Source of the DNA: Oscillospiraceae bacterium
GTDB taxonomy: Bacteria > Bacillota > Clostridia > Oscillospirales > Acutalibacteraceae
NCBI GenBank assembly: GCA_015065765.1
Contig: SVPP01000022.1
Span: 1-37,467, forward strand
DNA length: 37,467 nt
Reading direction: 5' to 3'
Both the position numbers and the translations under genes were made by a program. Numbering within the stretch: position 1 is the stretch's first letter; each line of letters opens with the position of its first letter. The notes under the pieces are model-generated. The model saw only the letters and a list, made by a program, of their open reading frames with translations, searched no databases and was not told the DNA's origin. This document shows positions 24,560 through 32,304 of this stretch, piece after piece.

Positions 24560-25060
24560 TTATTTCTTGTCTGTACTTCCGAAACCGCCGTTGCGTTTTT
24601 CAGTCACATCATCATCCTCCGTAATTCCGAAAGGAAGAAAAATGCCCTGTGCAAAACCGTTTCCTGCCCCCACTGACACTGTTTTGTCTCCGTATGAGCA
24701 GTTTGTCACCTTGATAAATATATGTCCTTCGTTATCAGAATTATAATAGTCAGCGTCGATAATTCCCACTGTGTTATCAAGCTGAAGTCTGAACTTGAAA
24801 CCAAGACCGCTTCTCGGAAAAACAGAGAGCACCCAGCCGTTGTCGATTCTCGCTCTGATACCTGTAGGGATTTTTGCAGTTTCCCCCGCTTTAAGTTCAA
24901 ATGCAACAGGCGTACAGAAATCATAGCCCGCAGAGCCTTCGGTTGCTCTTACAGGAATTTTTATGTTATCGTAAATTGCCTTTATTTCATTTTCGGGCAA
25001 ATCAAAAGATTTTCTGAACTCATCAAAGCTTACTTTTTCAAATTTAGCTATTCTCTGCAT
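24560..25060 (-). CDS. dut: dUTP diphosphatase (trimeric dUTPase family)
   Basis: A 166-residue enzyme hydrolysing dUTP to dUMP and PPi. All five motifs of the trimeric family are present: SAGYDF (I), PRSGLG (II), VGIIDADYYNSDNEG (III), GNGFAQGIF (IV) and RNGGFGSTDK (V). A dCTP deaminase is unlikely because motif V matches dUTPase. An N-terminal extension of about 35 residues precedes motif I. AAGGAGACATG stands before the ATG. First gene of a five-gene operon; its partners are not obviously related to nucleotide metabolism. Confidence 0.88.
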   Translation of the reverse strand: MQRIAKFEKVSFDEFRKSFDLPENEIKAIYDNIKIPVRATEGSAGYDFCTPVAFELKAGETAKIPTGIRARIDNGWVLSVFPRSGLGFKFRLQLDNTVGIIDADYYNSDNEGHIFIKVTNCSYGDKTVSVGAGNGFAQGIFLPFGITEDDDVTEKRNGGFGSTDKK

Positions 25061-25090
25061 TTTTCATGTCTCCTTTTTCATTTACATTTT

Positions 25091-25119
25091 ATTTTACAAT
25101 ATATCTCTCTGCGTTGCAA
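25091..25119 (-). promoter_or_regulatory. Promoter of the dUTPase operon
   Basis: On the minus strand TTGCAA (25114-25119), 17 bases, TAAAAT (25091-25096), 30 bases before the start codon. Confidence 0.55.
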
Positions 25120-25124
25120 GTAAA

Positions 25125-25160
25125 ATTATAAAAAATCGGTACAGCAAAATACTGTACCGA
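25125..25160 (-). terminator. Terminator of the CNNM/CBS gene
   Basis: TCGGTACAG (25136-25144) pairs with CTGTACCGA (25152-25160) around seven bases; on the minus strand TTTTTATAATTTT follows. It ends five bases from the stop codon. Confidence 0.85.
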
Positions 25161-25165
25161 AAAAA

Positions 25166-26521
25166 TCAATCATCGTCATCGTCGTCATCATCGTCGTCAT
25201 CGTCATCCTTTGGCGGATCAATGAAACAGACAATAGTTTTTATAATTCTGTGCTCAGCAATTTCCGTAACCTTTATGTTAAGTCCCTGCGACTGAACTTC
25301 AACCTGTGTTCCGTCCTCAGGAATTGAACCGAGAACCCCGAAAACATAACCGCCGAAAGTATCGTTATCGTACTCATCATCAATATCAATTCCGAGAGCC
25401 TTTTCAACATCCTCAACCTCTGCGTTACCACCGATAAGCCATGTTTCAGAATCAAGTTTCTTGATTTCCTCTTCAGGCTTCTCTTCAAACTCATCATCGA
25501 TGTCGCCAACAAGTTCTTCAAGAAGGTCATTGATTGTAACAACACCTGTCATTCCGCCGTATTCATCAAGAACAACTGCAAAATGGTCACGTGAATGCTT
25601 CATTCTTTCAAAGAGAACGTCTGCTCTTGCACTTTCAGGAACAAAAGTTGCAGGTCTTACCGCTTCTTTCATTACGTTCTCTCGCGATTTATCCCTCAGA
25701 CGGAAATAATCTTTTGTATTGAGAACACCTACAACGTCATCAACGCTTTCATCACATACAGGATAAAGCGAATGACGGCTTGAGAAGATTGTCTCTTCCC
25801 ATTCTTCATCTGTTTCTTCACACCAGAGGAAAGAAACTTCCGTTCTGTGTGTTGCAACCTCGCCTGCTGTGATGTTGTCAAACTCAAACACGTTTGTAAT
25901 AATTTCCTGCTCATCAAGGTCAATGGCACCTGTTTCCGTACCTGCATCGACCATAAGGCGGATTTCTTCTTCCGTTACCTCATTATCCTCCGAATTAGGA
26001 TCAATACCGAAAAGTCTGAGAATAACGTTTGTTGATTTCGTAAGCACCCATACAATGGGAGCAAAAATTTTAGCACATATACTCATAAGTCCCGAAACGC
26101 CGAGAGCCATTTTCTCTGTCTTCTTCATGGCAAGTCTCTTGGGAACAAGCTCGCCGAAAACAAGAGTAAAATATGACAATATAATTGTAATGAGTATAAC
26201 TGCGATTGTGTCAAGTGCCTTCTCGGAAATGGGAAGATCAAACTTCATCGCCCATGTAACAAGCTTTTCTGAGAAGTTATCAGCAGCGAACGCACTTCCT
26301 AAGAATCCTGAAAGTGTGATTGCAACCTGAATTGTTGCAAGGAACTTTGCAGGCGGATCTGTAAGCTTCATAAGCTTCTTTGCACGCTTGTTTCCTTTAG
26401 ATGCCATCTGTGACAACTTATTTGAATTAAAGGAAATCACTGCAATTTCTGCACTTGCAAAAACTGCATTAAGAAAAATCAACACTACCTGTAAAAGAAT
26501 CTGCCATATTAGCGGGTCCAT
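25166..26521 (-). CDS. CNNM/CorC (HlyC-type) CBS-domain transporter with poly-Asp tail
   Basis: A 451-residue membrane protein. The N-terminal DUF21/CNNM domain (about 1-200) has four hydrophobic segments with LNAVFASAEIAVISFN and GELVPKRLAM. A pair of CBS domains (about 215-335) and a C-terminal CorC/HlyC domain (about 350-435) follow. Relatives handle Mg2+ or Co2+. The protein ends in 13 consecutive Asp encoded by mixed GAT/GAC triplets (25166-25206), an acidic tail that could bind cations. The ATG lacks a well-placed ribosome binding site (AAAGG about 15 bases upstream). A terminator follows the stop. Confidence 0.88.
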   Translation of the reverse strand: MDPLIWQILLQVVLIFLNAVFASAEIAVISFNSNKLSQMASKGNKRAKKLMKLTDPPAKFLATIQVAITLSGFLGSAFAADNFSEKLVTWAMKFDLPISEKALDTIAVILITIILSYFTLVFGELVPKRLAMKKTEKMALGVSGLMSICAKIFAPIVWVLTKSTNVILRLFGIDPNSEDNEVTEEEIRLMVDAGTETGAIDLDEQEIITNVFEFDNITAGEVATHRTEVSFLWCEETDEEWEETIFSSRHSLYPVCDESVDDVVGVLNTKDYFRLRDKSRENVMKEAVRPATFVPESARADVLFERMKHSRDHFAVVLDEYGGMTGVVTINDLLEELVGDIDDEFEEKPEEEIKKLDSETWLIGGNAEVEDVEKALGIDIDDEYDNDTFGGYVFGVLGSIPEDGTQVEVQSQGLNIKVTEIAEHRIIKTIVCFIDPPKDDDDDDDDDDDDD

Positions 26522-26595
26522 TTAGAATGATCAAACCTTTCAAAATATAATATATAGCTGAATAAAACTATACAATTTAATTTTATTCATCATAC

Positions 26596-26623
26596 ATTCT
26601 AACACATTACAAAAATTTGTCAA
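26596..26623 (-). promoter_or_regulatory. Promoter of the CNNM/CBS gene
   Basis: On the minus strand TTGACA (26618-26623), 16 bases, TAGAAT (26596-26601). This leaves a leader of about 70 bases that is very AT-rich. Confidence 0.6.
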
Positions 26624-26646
26624 CATCACAGATGAAAGTTTTTAAA

Positions 26647-28242
26647 TTATTTACACATTATTCCGCAAAGTCGCTGAGAAATCTCCTTGAAAACAGGTCC
26701 GCAATCCATAGAACCGCTTACACCATTCTCTTTGAAAACGGTTATTGTGTAAACTTCATCACCGCACTCTGCAAAGCCGGAAAACCAGGAATGAAGAATT
26801 TCTTCACCTTTTTCGTCAATCCAACCTGTCTGTGCAGTTGAGGTTTTACCCCCTGCTGTACATCCTTCCGGCTTTGCAGGCACACATGTGCCCTCAGTAA
26901 AATTGTTTATAAGAAGATTTTTAAGTTTTTCCGAGTCATCAGGCGACAACGCTCTGTATTTATATCTGTTTTCATCAGCCATCGTTTCCTCGCCCTCTGT
27001 GCCTACAAGAGACATAACAAGCTTAGGTTCAACAAATGTGCCGCCGTTTACCGCCGCACTGTAACAGGACGCTATCTGCAAAGGCGTGGCGAGCAAGCCA
27101 CCTTGACCGAATGACAGATTTGCCAGCATACCATCTGTGGAAATACTGTCAGGCAGGTTTCCGGGAGAGACATAAAATCCTTCCGCAAGAGAGAAGGCTT
27201 TGCCGAAACCTAAATTTTCAGCCATACGGAGAATTTTTTCACCGCCTGTTTTCAATGCAAGACGGATAAAATACGTGTTGCAAGAATGTGCAAAGGCATT
27301 TTCAAGTGTTGTTTTTCCGTGGGCTATCCCGTTTGAACATGAAAATGTTGTTGTGCCGATTTTAAGGCTTCCTGAGCAATAACTTTCAAAATCATCTTCA
27401 CCCGCTTCAATTGCTGCTGCTGCCACAACCAGCTTGAAAACCGAGCCTACACTGTAAGAAGACAACGCTCTGTTGACAAGTGGTGAATTTTCATCATCAA
27501 GTTCCGATGCAATATCATTCTGATTGAACTCAGGTGCCGAAGCCATCGCCATAATTTCTCCGCTTTCGGCAGACATGACAACTACTGCCCCTTTTTCGAT
27601 GCCGTAAAGTCTCATAGCATTTTCCGCTATGCGCTGAACATCGTAATCTATAGTCAACTGTATACCTTTTTTCGAATTATAGTTCTGAGAAACAAAGCCG
27701 TTCTTACCACCCGCAAGAAAATCATTGTTACCCGATCTGTTATATTCAAAAATCAGTTTGTTTTCATCCTCAGTCAGAAATTTATCAAAGCTTTTTTCAA
27801 GACCGTACACGCCCCGATTATCTGCAGTGTTTGTATATCCCACCACATGACAGCAGAAGCCGTCATCGGTATACCTTTTATATTTTTCAGCCACCTTCAC
27901 AAAGTCATTCTCTTCGCGAAAATCGCACTGACAGACAAAAATTTCTCTCTTTTCAATGGATTCAAGAAGAGAGTCATATTCCTCTTTGCTGATATAATTT
28001 TCAAGAATTTCTGCAGATTTCTCCACAGGCAAAGCCACCACGGTGTTTTCGCTTTTTCTGTTTACAAGCTTTTTCCTGTTGCGGTCATAGATCTCCCCTC
28101 TCTGCTCTGCGAGAACTACACTGCGAAGAGAATTTGAAACATCGGGAAAAGTTTCTTTTTCTGCAATAATGTAAACCATTCTCAACGAAGATAAGGTTAA
28201 CATGGAAATCAACAGAACAAGAACAAACTGAGGTCTTTTCAT
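26647..28242 (-). CDS. Class B penicillin-binding protein (transpeptidase)
   Basis: A 531-residue peptidoglycan transpeptidase. One N-terminal membrane helix (about 5-27) is followed by a dimerisation region with RGEIYDRNRK. The transpeptidase domain has SVFK with the nucleophile Ser near residue 267, SCN as the second motif, and KTSTAQTG in the place of the usual KTGTAQ. It lies outside any division cluster. The ATG at 28242 has GGAGTG eight bases upstream; a GTG 36 bases further upstream lacks such a site. Relatives include PBP2, SpoVD and FtsI; the short length (no PASTA domains) argues against SpoVD proper. Confidence 0.88.
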   Translation of the reverse strand: MKRPQFVLVLLISMLTLSSLRMVYIIAEKETFPDVSNSLRSVVLAEQRGEIYDRNRKKLVNRKSENTVVALPVEKSAEILENYISKEEYDSLLESIEKREIFVCQCDFREENDFVKVAEKYKRYTDDGFCCHVVGYTNTADNRGVYGLEKSFDKFLTEDENKLIFEYNRSGNNDFLAGGKNGFVSQNYNSKKGIQLTIDYDVQRIAENAMRLYGIEKGAVVVMSAESGEIMAMASAPEFNQNDIASELDDENSPLVNRALSSYSVGSVFKLVVAAAAIEAGEDDFESYCSGSLKIGTTTFSCSNGIAHGKTTLENAFAHSCNTYFIRLALKTGGEKILRMAENLGFGKAFSLAEGFYVSPGNLPDSISTDGMLANLSFGQGGLLATPLQIASCYSAAVNGGTFVEPKLVMSLVGTEGEETMADENRYKYRALSPDDSEKLKNLLINNFTEGTCVPAKPEGCTAGGKTSTAQTGWIDEKGEEILHSWFSGFAECGDEVYTITVFKENGVSGSMDCGPVFKEISQRLCGIMCK

Positions 28243-28281
28243 TTTCTTCACTCCAATCTTCTCTTTATTATTTGCCACAGA

Positions 28282-28310
28282 TTGACAGATAACCGAAAGA
28301 AGTCTATAAT
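28282..28310 (+). promoter_or_regulatory. Nitroreductase promoter
   Basis: TTGACA (28282-28287), 17 bases, TATAAT (28305-28310), a consensus promoter 18 bases before the start codon. The PBP gene diverges from the same gap. Confidence 0.8.
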
Positions 28311-28328
28311 ATTCGTGAGGTGATAAAA

Positions 28329-28859
28329 ATGTTTTTGGATTTAGTTAATAAAAGAGAAAGTTGCAGACATTTCCTCAAAAAGGAAGTTGAGCGTGAAAAA
28401 CTTATAAATTGCATTGAAGCGGCAAGACTGGCACCATCTGCGTGCAACTCACAGCCCTGGAGTTTCGTTGTAGTCGATAAAGAAGAACTCCTGCCTCTTG
28501 TGGCAAAGGCTACGCAGAAAATCGGTATGAATAAATTTACAGACAACGCGGGAGCATTTATAGTGGTCTGCCAGGAGAAAGCAAACTTCACAGCAAAGGT
28601 GGGCTCAGTCCTTCAGGAAACTGCTTTTCAGGACATCGACATCGGCATCGTCACATCCCACATCTGCTATGAAGCTACGTCGCAGGGACTTTCAACATGT
28701 ATTCTGGGAATGTTTGATGACAAAAAAATTATCGAAGCACTTTCAATGCCGAAGAACAAGAAAATAAAGCTTGTAATTGCAGTAGGCTATGCTGAGCGTG
28801 ATTATCTGAGAAATAAAGTCAGAAAACCATTTGATGAAATAGCAAAATTTGCGGAATAA
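28329..28859 (+). CDS. Nitroreductase-family flavoprotein
   Basis: A 176-residue FMN-dependent oxidoreductase. The N-terminal KRESCRHFLKKEV and AARLAPSACNSQPWSFVVV are the FMN phosphate- and ring-binding sequences. DIGIVTSHICYEATSQGLSTCILG is the central helix at the dimer interface, and VIAVGYAERD is near the C-terminus. The physiological electron acceptor is unknown. The ATG at 28329 has GAGGTGA six bases upstream; an in-frame GTG nine bases earlier is part of that site. It is a single gene with its own promoter. Confidence 0.88.
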   Translation: MFLDLVNKRESCRHFLKKEVEREKLINCIEAARLAPSACNSQPWSFVVVDKEELLPLVAKATQKIGMNKFTDNAGAFIVVCQEKANFTAKVGSVLQETAFQDIDIGIVTSHICYEATSQGLSTCILGMFDDKKIIEALSMPKNKKIKLVIAVGYAERDYLRNKVRKPFDEIAKFAE

Positions 28860-28898
28860 AAAATTTTAAAAAAATCTGAAAAAATTTTCAAAAAAGTG

Positions 28899-28927
28899 TT
28901 GACAAAAGCTTCAATAAGTGATATACT
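28899..28927 (+). promoter_or_regulatory. Promoter of the tRNA-Thr/tRNA-Tyr operon
   Basis: TTGACA (28899-28904), 17 bases, TATACT (28922-28927), 18 bases before the first tRNA. Confidence 0.85.
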
Positions 28928-28944
28928 AAGCGAGCGTTGAAGTT

Positions 28945-29020
28945 GCTGGTGTAGCTCAGTTGGTAGAGCAGCTGATTTGTAATCAGCAGGTCGGGGGTTC
29001 GAGTCCGTCCACCAGCTCCA
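28945..29020 (+). tRNA. tRNA-Thr (anticodon TGT)
   Basis: A 76-base cloverleaf. Acceptor stem GCTGGTG/CACCAGC, D-arm with AGCTCAGTTGGTAGAGC, anticodon stem GCTGA/TCAGC with loop TTTGTAA, T-loop GGTTCGAGTCC, discriminator T and encoded CCA. Confidence 0.97.
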
Positions 29021-29045
29021 CTTTTATGCCTAAAATTCAATATGT

Positions 29046-29130
29046 GGGTGAGTTCCCGAGCGGCCAAAGGGAACAGACTGTAAATCTGTCGTCAGTGACT
29101 TCGGTGGTTCGAATCCACCCTCACCCACCA
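29046..29130 (+). tRNA. tRNA-Tyr (anticodon GTA)
   Basis: An 85-base class II tRNA. Acceptor stem GGGTGAG/CTCACCC, then TT at positions 8-9 and D-arm CCCGAGCGGCCAAAGGGA. The anticodon loop is CTGTAAA, followed by a long variable arm, T-loop GGTTCGAATCC and encoded ACCA. Its 3' 58 bases are the left attachment site of the integrated element, so the intact gene ends with sequence supplied or preserved by the element. Confidence 0.97.
29073..29130 (+). repeat. attL: 58-bp direct repeat within tRNA-Tyr
   Basis: The 58 bases from the anticodon stem to CCA of tRNA-Tyr are repeated without a mismatch at 36470-36527. Bases on either side differ, so these are the exact limits of identity. Tyrosine integrases commonly recombine in the tRNA anticodon loop. 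Confidence 0.95.
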
Positions 29131-29138
29131 AGTAAAAT

Positions 29139-29178
29139 CCGTTGAAAACATTAGGTTTTTGACGGGTTTTTCTTTTTT
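29139..29178 (+). terminator. Element-borne terminator after tRNA-Tyr
   Basis: CCGTTGAAAAC (29139-29149) pairs with GTTTTTGACGG (29155-29165), with two G-U pairs and a 5-nt loop. GTTTTTCTTTTTT follows. It lies inside the element, nine bases after the tRNA. Confidence 0.75.
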
Positions 29179-29210
29179 CGTTTGTTATAAAATAATTCTT
29201 AAAATATGGT

Positions 29211-29230
29211 TTTCTAACCAATTTCTAACC
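29211..29230. repeat. Left integrase arm-type repeats
   Basis: TTTCTAACC occurs at 29211-29219 and 29222-29230, 11 bases apart. The second covers the integrase stop codon. The same pair occurs at the right end, 36321-36341, in the same orientation, which is what integrase arm-binding sites should look like. Confidence 0.7.
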
Positions 29231-30382
29231 GATAATATTAGCCAGATTTTCAGCGAGTTTAATTTTGCTTTTACTTTGAACATGAGCATATACATTTGCA
29301 GTTGTGCTATAGCTGCTATGCCCTGCCCATTCCTGCACTTCTTTCATAGCTGCACCGCTATCAACCAACAAACTAATGTTGGTATGCCTTAATTCGTGCA
29401 GTTTTAGCCTTTTTAAACCGCATTTTTCACACAACCTTGGAAAATTGCGAGTCACATAATCAAGAGGTATTAACTCGCCATTAGGTCTGATACACACAAA
29501 ATCCTTAAACTCAGCATTAAAAGCGGGACTTTTTTGCCATTTTTCCTGTTTCGCTTTCAATTCCTTTAAGTAAGCACTTGCTGCTTCAGGCATTGGGAAA
29601 GTACGAATAGAGGAACTTGTTTTCGCCTTTTCTTGATACTTCATATTCTTTTTACGTGAACCTGATTTGCCTTTATCTGTTACTGTGCCTTTTATTGATA
29701 GTGTGTTAGAATCAAAATCAATATGTTGCCATTTTAAACCAATAATTTCACCACGTCTCAATCCAAACCAAGAAGCCAATAACACTATGGTTTCTAATTT
29801 TGTATTCTTTGCACCATCAAGCAAGAGTTTAAGTTCTTCAGCAGTGTAAAAATCTGCTATATGTTTTTCTTTCTTAGGCAAACTCACACTATCTGAAGGA
29901 TTGGTCTTAATGCGTTCTGTTTTCACCGCATAATCAAGTGCTTTGTGTATATTTGCATGAAAGTGATAAATAGTGTTTGCTGTCACCTTATCCTTTTCCA
30001 TCTTTTGGTTGTAAAACTCTTGAATATGGTACGGTTTAAGTTCACACAGTTTTATCTTTCTGTTTTTAAAGAATGGACAAATGGAGTTTTTCACCGTAGT
30101 TAAATACGTGTAATATGTAGTTTCCGAGATTGAATATTTCGTTTCTTCAAGCCACAGAATAAGGAAATCTGAAAACATAATCTCGTTTTCATTACAAGTT
30201 ATTTTATCTTTCCACTCTTGAAGAATCTCTATCCTCTTTTGTTCGGCTTTTCGTTTGTTATTACCTTTTACTTCTAATCCAGTGCCAACCCATTTTTGCT
30301 TTCTTTTGCCGTCAATAGACTTCCAGTTCAAAACTATGTAATATTTATTGCCTTTTGTCTGCACACTTGCTGTCACATTCAT
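29225..30382 (-). CDS. int: Tyrosine recombinase (integrase) of the element
   Basis: A 385-residue phage-type integrase. Residues 1-65 resemble the arm-DNA-binding domain (KYYIVLNWKSIDGKRKQKWVGTGL). The core-binding domain follows (about 70-165). The catalytic domain has Arg in FGLRRGEIIGLKW, HELRHTNISLLVDSG (HxxR), EWAGHSS (His) and the nucleophile Tyr in ANVYAHV. AGGAGG stands seven bases before the ATG. The ATG overlaps the TGA of a 55-residue gene. It is the last gene before tRNA-Tyr and reads towards it. Confidence 0.96.
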   Translation of the reverse strand: MNVTASVQTKGNKYYIVLNWKSIDGKRKQKWVGTGLEVKGNNKRKAEQKRIEILQEWKDKITCNENEIMFSDFLILWLEETKYSISETTYYTYLTTVKNSICPFFKNRKIKLCELKPYHIQEFYNQKMEKDKVTANTIYHFHANIHKALDYAVKTERIKTNPSDSVSLPKKEKHIADFYTAEELKLLLDGAKNTKLETIVLLASWFGLRRGEIIGLKWQHIDFDSNTLSIKGTVTDKGKSGSRKKNMKYQEKAKTSSSIRTFPMPEAASAYLKELKAKQEKWQKSPAFNAEFKDFVCIRPNGELIPLDYVTRNFPRLCEKCGLKRLKLHELRHTNISLLVDSGAAMKEVQEWAGHSSYSTTANVYAHVQSKSKIKLAENLANIIG

Positions 30383-30546
30383 TTTATAACCTCCTCTTTA
30401 ATGACAGCAATTACCGCAGTTTGATTATATCCCTTCTTGCTGTTTTTATCAAGTTTTATATCTCTAATCAATAATATATTCCCCTTTTCTTTATATCCAC
30501 CCACCGAAGCAGGCAAATTATATTCAAAACATGTGTTTTTATACAT
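30379..30546 (-). CDS. 55-residue protein translationally coupled to the integrase
   Basis: A short open frame starting MYKNTCFEYNLPASVGGYKE and ending AVIAVIKEEVIK. Its TGA overlaps the integrase ATG as ATGA, and the integrase AGGAGG site lies inside its last codons. A weak GAGAGTGAAG precedes its own ATG. Genes in this position are often excisionases, but I see no helix-turn-helix and cannot assign one. The coding potential rests on the overlap and the clean frame. Confidence 0.6.
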   Translation of the reverse strand: MYKNTCFEYNLPASVGGYKEKGNILLIRDIKLDKNSKKGYNQTAVIAVIKEEVIK

Positions 30547-30689
30547 TATTTCTTCACTCTCAATAGTTTTAAAATATGCCGAAAAAACCGAAATTTATAA
30601 CCATTGCAAACCCTCAATTTTTCAAGATGAAACAATGCAAAATTCCCGAAAAGAATATAGAACCTCTACAAGTCCTCAATAATTGGGAG

Positions 30690-30911
30690 TTACCGATAAA
30701 CCACCGAATAATTATTTTTATCCTTGATTTTCTCGTAAATAATGCTCGTTCTACCATCGTATAAATCCTCTAACCGTACTAACCTATAGCTGGAACCTTC
30801 TGGAGGCTTTTTGATTTGCCCTATAGATAGGCGGTCATTGGCATAACTATTGACTTGATAATACACGCCCTTGTCGTTATACAAGATTGTATTTGTGAAA
30901 TCGTATTTCAT
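30690..30911 (-). CDS. Small protein of unknown function (73 aa)
   Basis: I do not recognise it. It has 73 mixed polar residues rich in Tyr (10), predicted mainly beta, without membrane segments or Cys pairs. AAGGAG stands eight bases before the ATG. It lies upstream of the 55-residue gene and the integrase on the same strand; the 143-base gap between holds no clear terminator. A perfect 10-bp inverted repeat (30946-30978) lies just upstream of its ribosome binding site. Confidence 0.65.
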   Translation of the reverse strand: MKYDFTNTILYNDKGVYYQVNSYANDRLSIGQIKKPPEGSSYRLVRLEDLYDGRTSIIYEKIKDKNNYSVVYR

Positions 30912-30945
30912 TTCAAAATCTCCTTATGGTTTTATAGCATCGTAC

Positions 30946-30978
30946 AAACATACCATTGATATTGTCAGTGGTATGTTT
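30946..30978. promoter_or_regulatory. 10-bp inverted repeat upstream of the 73-aa gene
   Basis: AAACATACCA (30946-30955) and TGGTATGTTT (30969-30978) are exact complements around 13 bases. No T-run follows on either strand, so an operator or RNA structure is more likely than a terminator. Confidence 0.55.
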
Positions 30979-31012
30979 GCAACAGTATGTTGTATAGGTA
31001 AATTGCATAATA

Positions 31013-31073
31013 AGGGTTAATGTATATGTTATATAAATGTTATATATATAATATTTCTCTATGGTTTAACCCT
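31013..31073. repeat. AT-rich segment with direct repeats inside an inverted repeat
   Basis: AGGGTTAA (31013-31020) and TTAACCCT (31066-31073) are complementary. The 45 bases between are almost only A and T and contain ATGTTATATA at 31026-31035 and 31037-31046, one helical turn apart. It lies directly downstream of the winged-helix gene. An origin or a protein-binding array is possible. Confidence 0.45.
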
Positions 31074-31094
31074 ATATCATTATACGGATATTCC

Positions 31095-31433
31095 CTATAG
31101 TGTCTGCGGTTTTTCCGTAGATGCCCCTATTTCCTTAAAATAATATGTGTTTCCGCTCTTGTGCTGTAAATATCCTTTTGATATTAACTTCTTTACCGCT
31201 GCGTGGTATGCATCTGATTTGATACCGTATTTTTTACAATCAACCAAACTCAAATCGAAAATATGATTGTTTTGATTCTTGGCTAAATACATCCATAATT
31301 TAATCTCACCGGATGATGGCAGTTCCGACATTGCTTTCTGCATCGCCACCAGATTGATTTGAGCATATATATTCCGTCTGTTGTCGCACGGTTCTTTATT
31401 TATAATAATTCGCTTTTGGTTTGGAAAACTCAA
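31095..31433 (-). CDS. Winged-helix DNA-binding protein, TTG start
   Basis: A 112-residue protein. Residues 30-100 look like a winged helix: LPSSGEIKLWMYLAKNQ (helix), SDAYHAAVKKLISKGYLQHKSGNTYYFKE (recognition helix and wing). It resembles N-terminal domains of small replication initiators and plasmid regulators, but no family can be fixed. It starts at a TTG whose last two bases belong to the TGA of the HNH gene (TTGA), with AAGGTGG nine bases upstream, so its translation is coupled to the endonuclease. The AT-rich repeat region follows. Confidence 0.75.
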   Translation of the reverse strand: MSFPNQKRIIINKEPCDNRRNIYAQINLVAMQKAMSELPSSGEIKLWMYLAKNQNNHIFDLSLVDCKKYGIKSDAYHAAVKKLISKGYLQHKSGNTYYFKEIGASTEKPQTL

Positions 31434-32263
31434 ACAATAACACCACCTTCCGCATTTTTTCTCAACACTCTATCCGTTTTTGCTTCTTCCCATCCAATTT
31501 CATTCAAAGTACGTTTGCCGGTCAAGTAATCGTTATATGCGTTACTTTCAATCCAAACAAGGATAACTGCATTTTCCTTTTCGAAGGTTATACAGCGATA
31601 TTCCTTTTTCCAGCGGTTATTTTCTTTGATAGTCTCAATAAAGGCGTTGTATTCGCTCCATTGGCCGCTATTCTTGGCTTCATCAAATAATTTATGTGCT
31701 TTCTTGTGTTCGGCTGCATTTACCCAAAGCAGATTGACAGCATTGTTATTCTCTATATCTCCATCAATATGGTGTACTTCATTTTTCAGTAAACCATTAT
31801 CACACCAACATAACGCAGTTAAAATGTGTACTGCAACCGATAATTCTTTTTTGTTGATATACAACCCTACACTTAAATAACCGTGGCTAACTGCATTTTG
31901 TGATAACTCAACAGCACGGTTCAAATTGAAAATACGCCCTTTGTTGGAAACGGCATATTTACACAATGATGTGTATTTGCACGGATATTTAATATAGTTG
32001 GGGTTATGAATACCATCGAGAAGTTTTAGAGACTCCTCATAAGCCAACACAATATTTCCAAAAGGAGAAATAACACTTTGTTTCATCATTCTTTCCGCTC
32101 TTTCCTTGTATTCGATAACTTGGCTTTCTTTAATCAGAATCCTTTTTTCTCCGAAATTTTCCAGTATATGCTTCTTTACTAACTTATATACCTGCGAATA
32201 CTTGTAGTCCTCACCCAAAATTTCCATAGCCTGTTTCATAGTAATAAGTTTGTCTTTAATCAT
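31430..32263 (-). CDS. HNH endonuclease with N-terminal helix-turn-helix
   Basis: A 277-residue protein. Residues 1-60 resemble an excisionase/MerR-like helix-turn-helix (MKQAMEILGEDYKYSQVYKLVKK). Residues about 105-150 resemble NUMOD4 (YAVSNKGRIFNLN...GYLSVGLYIN). The HNH motif follows: VHILTALCW, then EVHHIDGDIENNNAVNLLWV and EHKKAH. The combination is typical of homing-type endonucleases of phages and mobile elements. AAAGGA stands before the ATG. It is preceded by a roughly 230-base leader with strong secondary structure and a consensus promoter at 32501-32529. Confidence 0.85.
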   Translation of the reverse strand: MIKDKLITMKQAMEILGEDYKYSQVYKLVKKHILENFGEKRILIKESQVIEYKERAERMMKQSVISPFGNIVLAYEESLKLLDGIHNPNYIKYPCKYTSLCKYAVSNKGRIFNLNRAVELSQNAVSHGYLSVGLYINKKELSVAVHILTALCWCDNGLLKNEVHHIDGDIENNNAVNLLWVNAAEHKKAHKLFDEAKNSGQWSEYNAFIETIKENNRWKKEYRCITFEKENAVILVWIESNAYNDYLTGKRTLNEIGWEEAKTDRVLRKNAEGGVIV

Positions 32264-32304
32264 AGTTTTTTCCTTTCAATAGTTAATTTTAGATTTTCCG
32301 TTGT

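Noticed and set aside
30576..30764. Plus-strand 62-codon frame upstream of the integrase region
   Set aside because: No ribosome binding site, and it overlaps two better-supported minus-strand genes or their leader.
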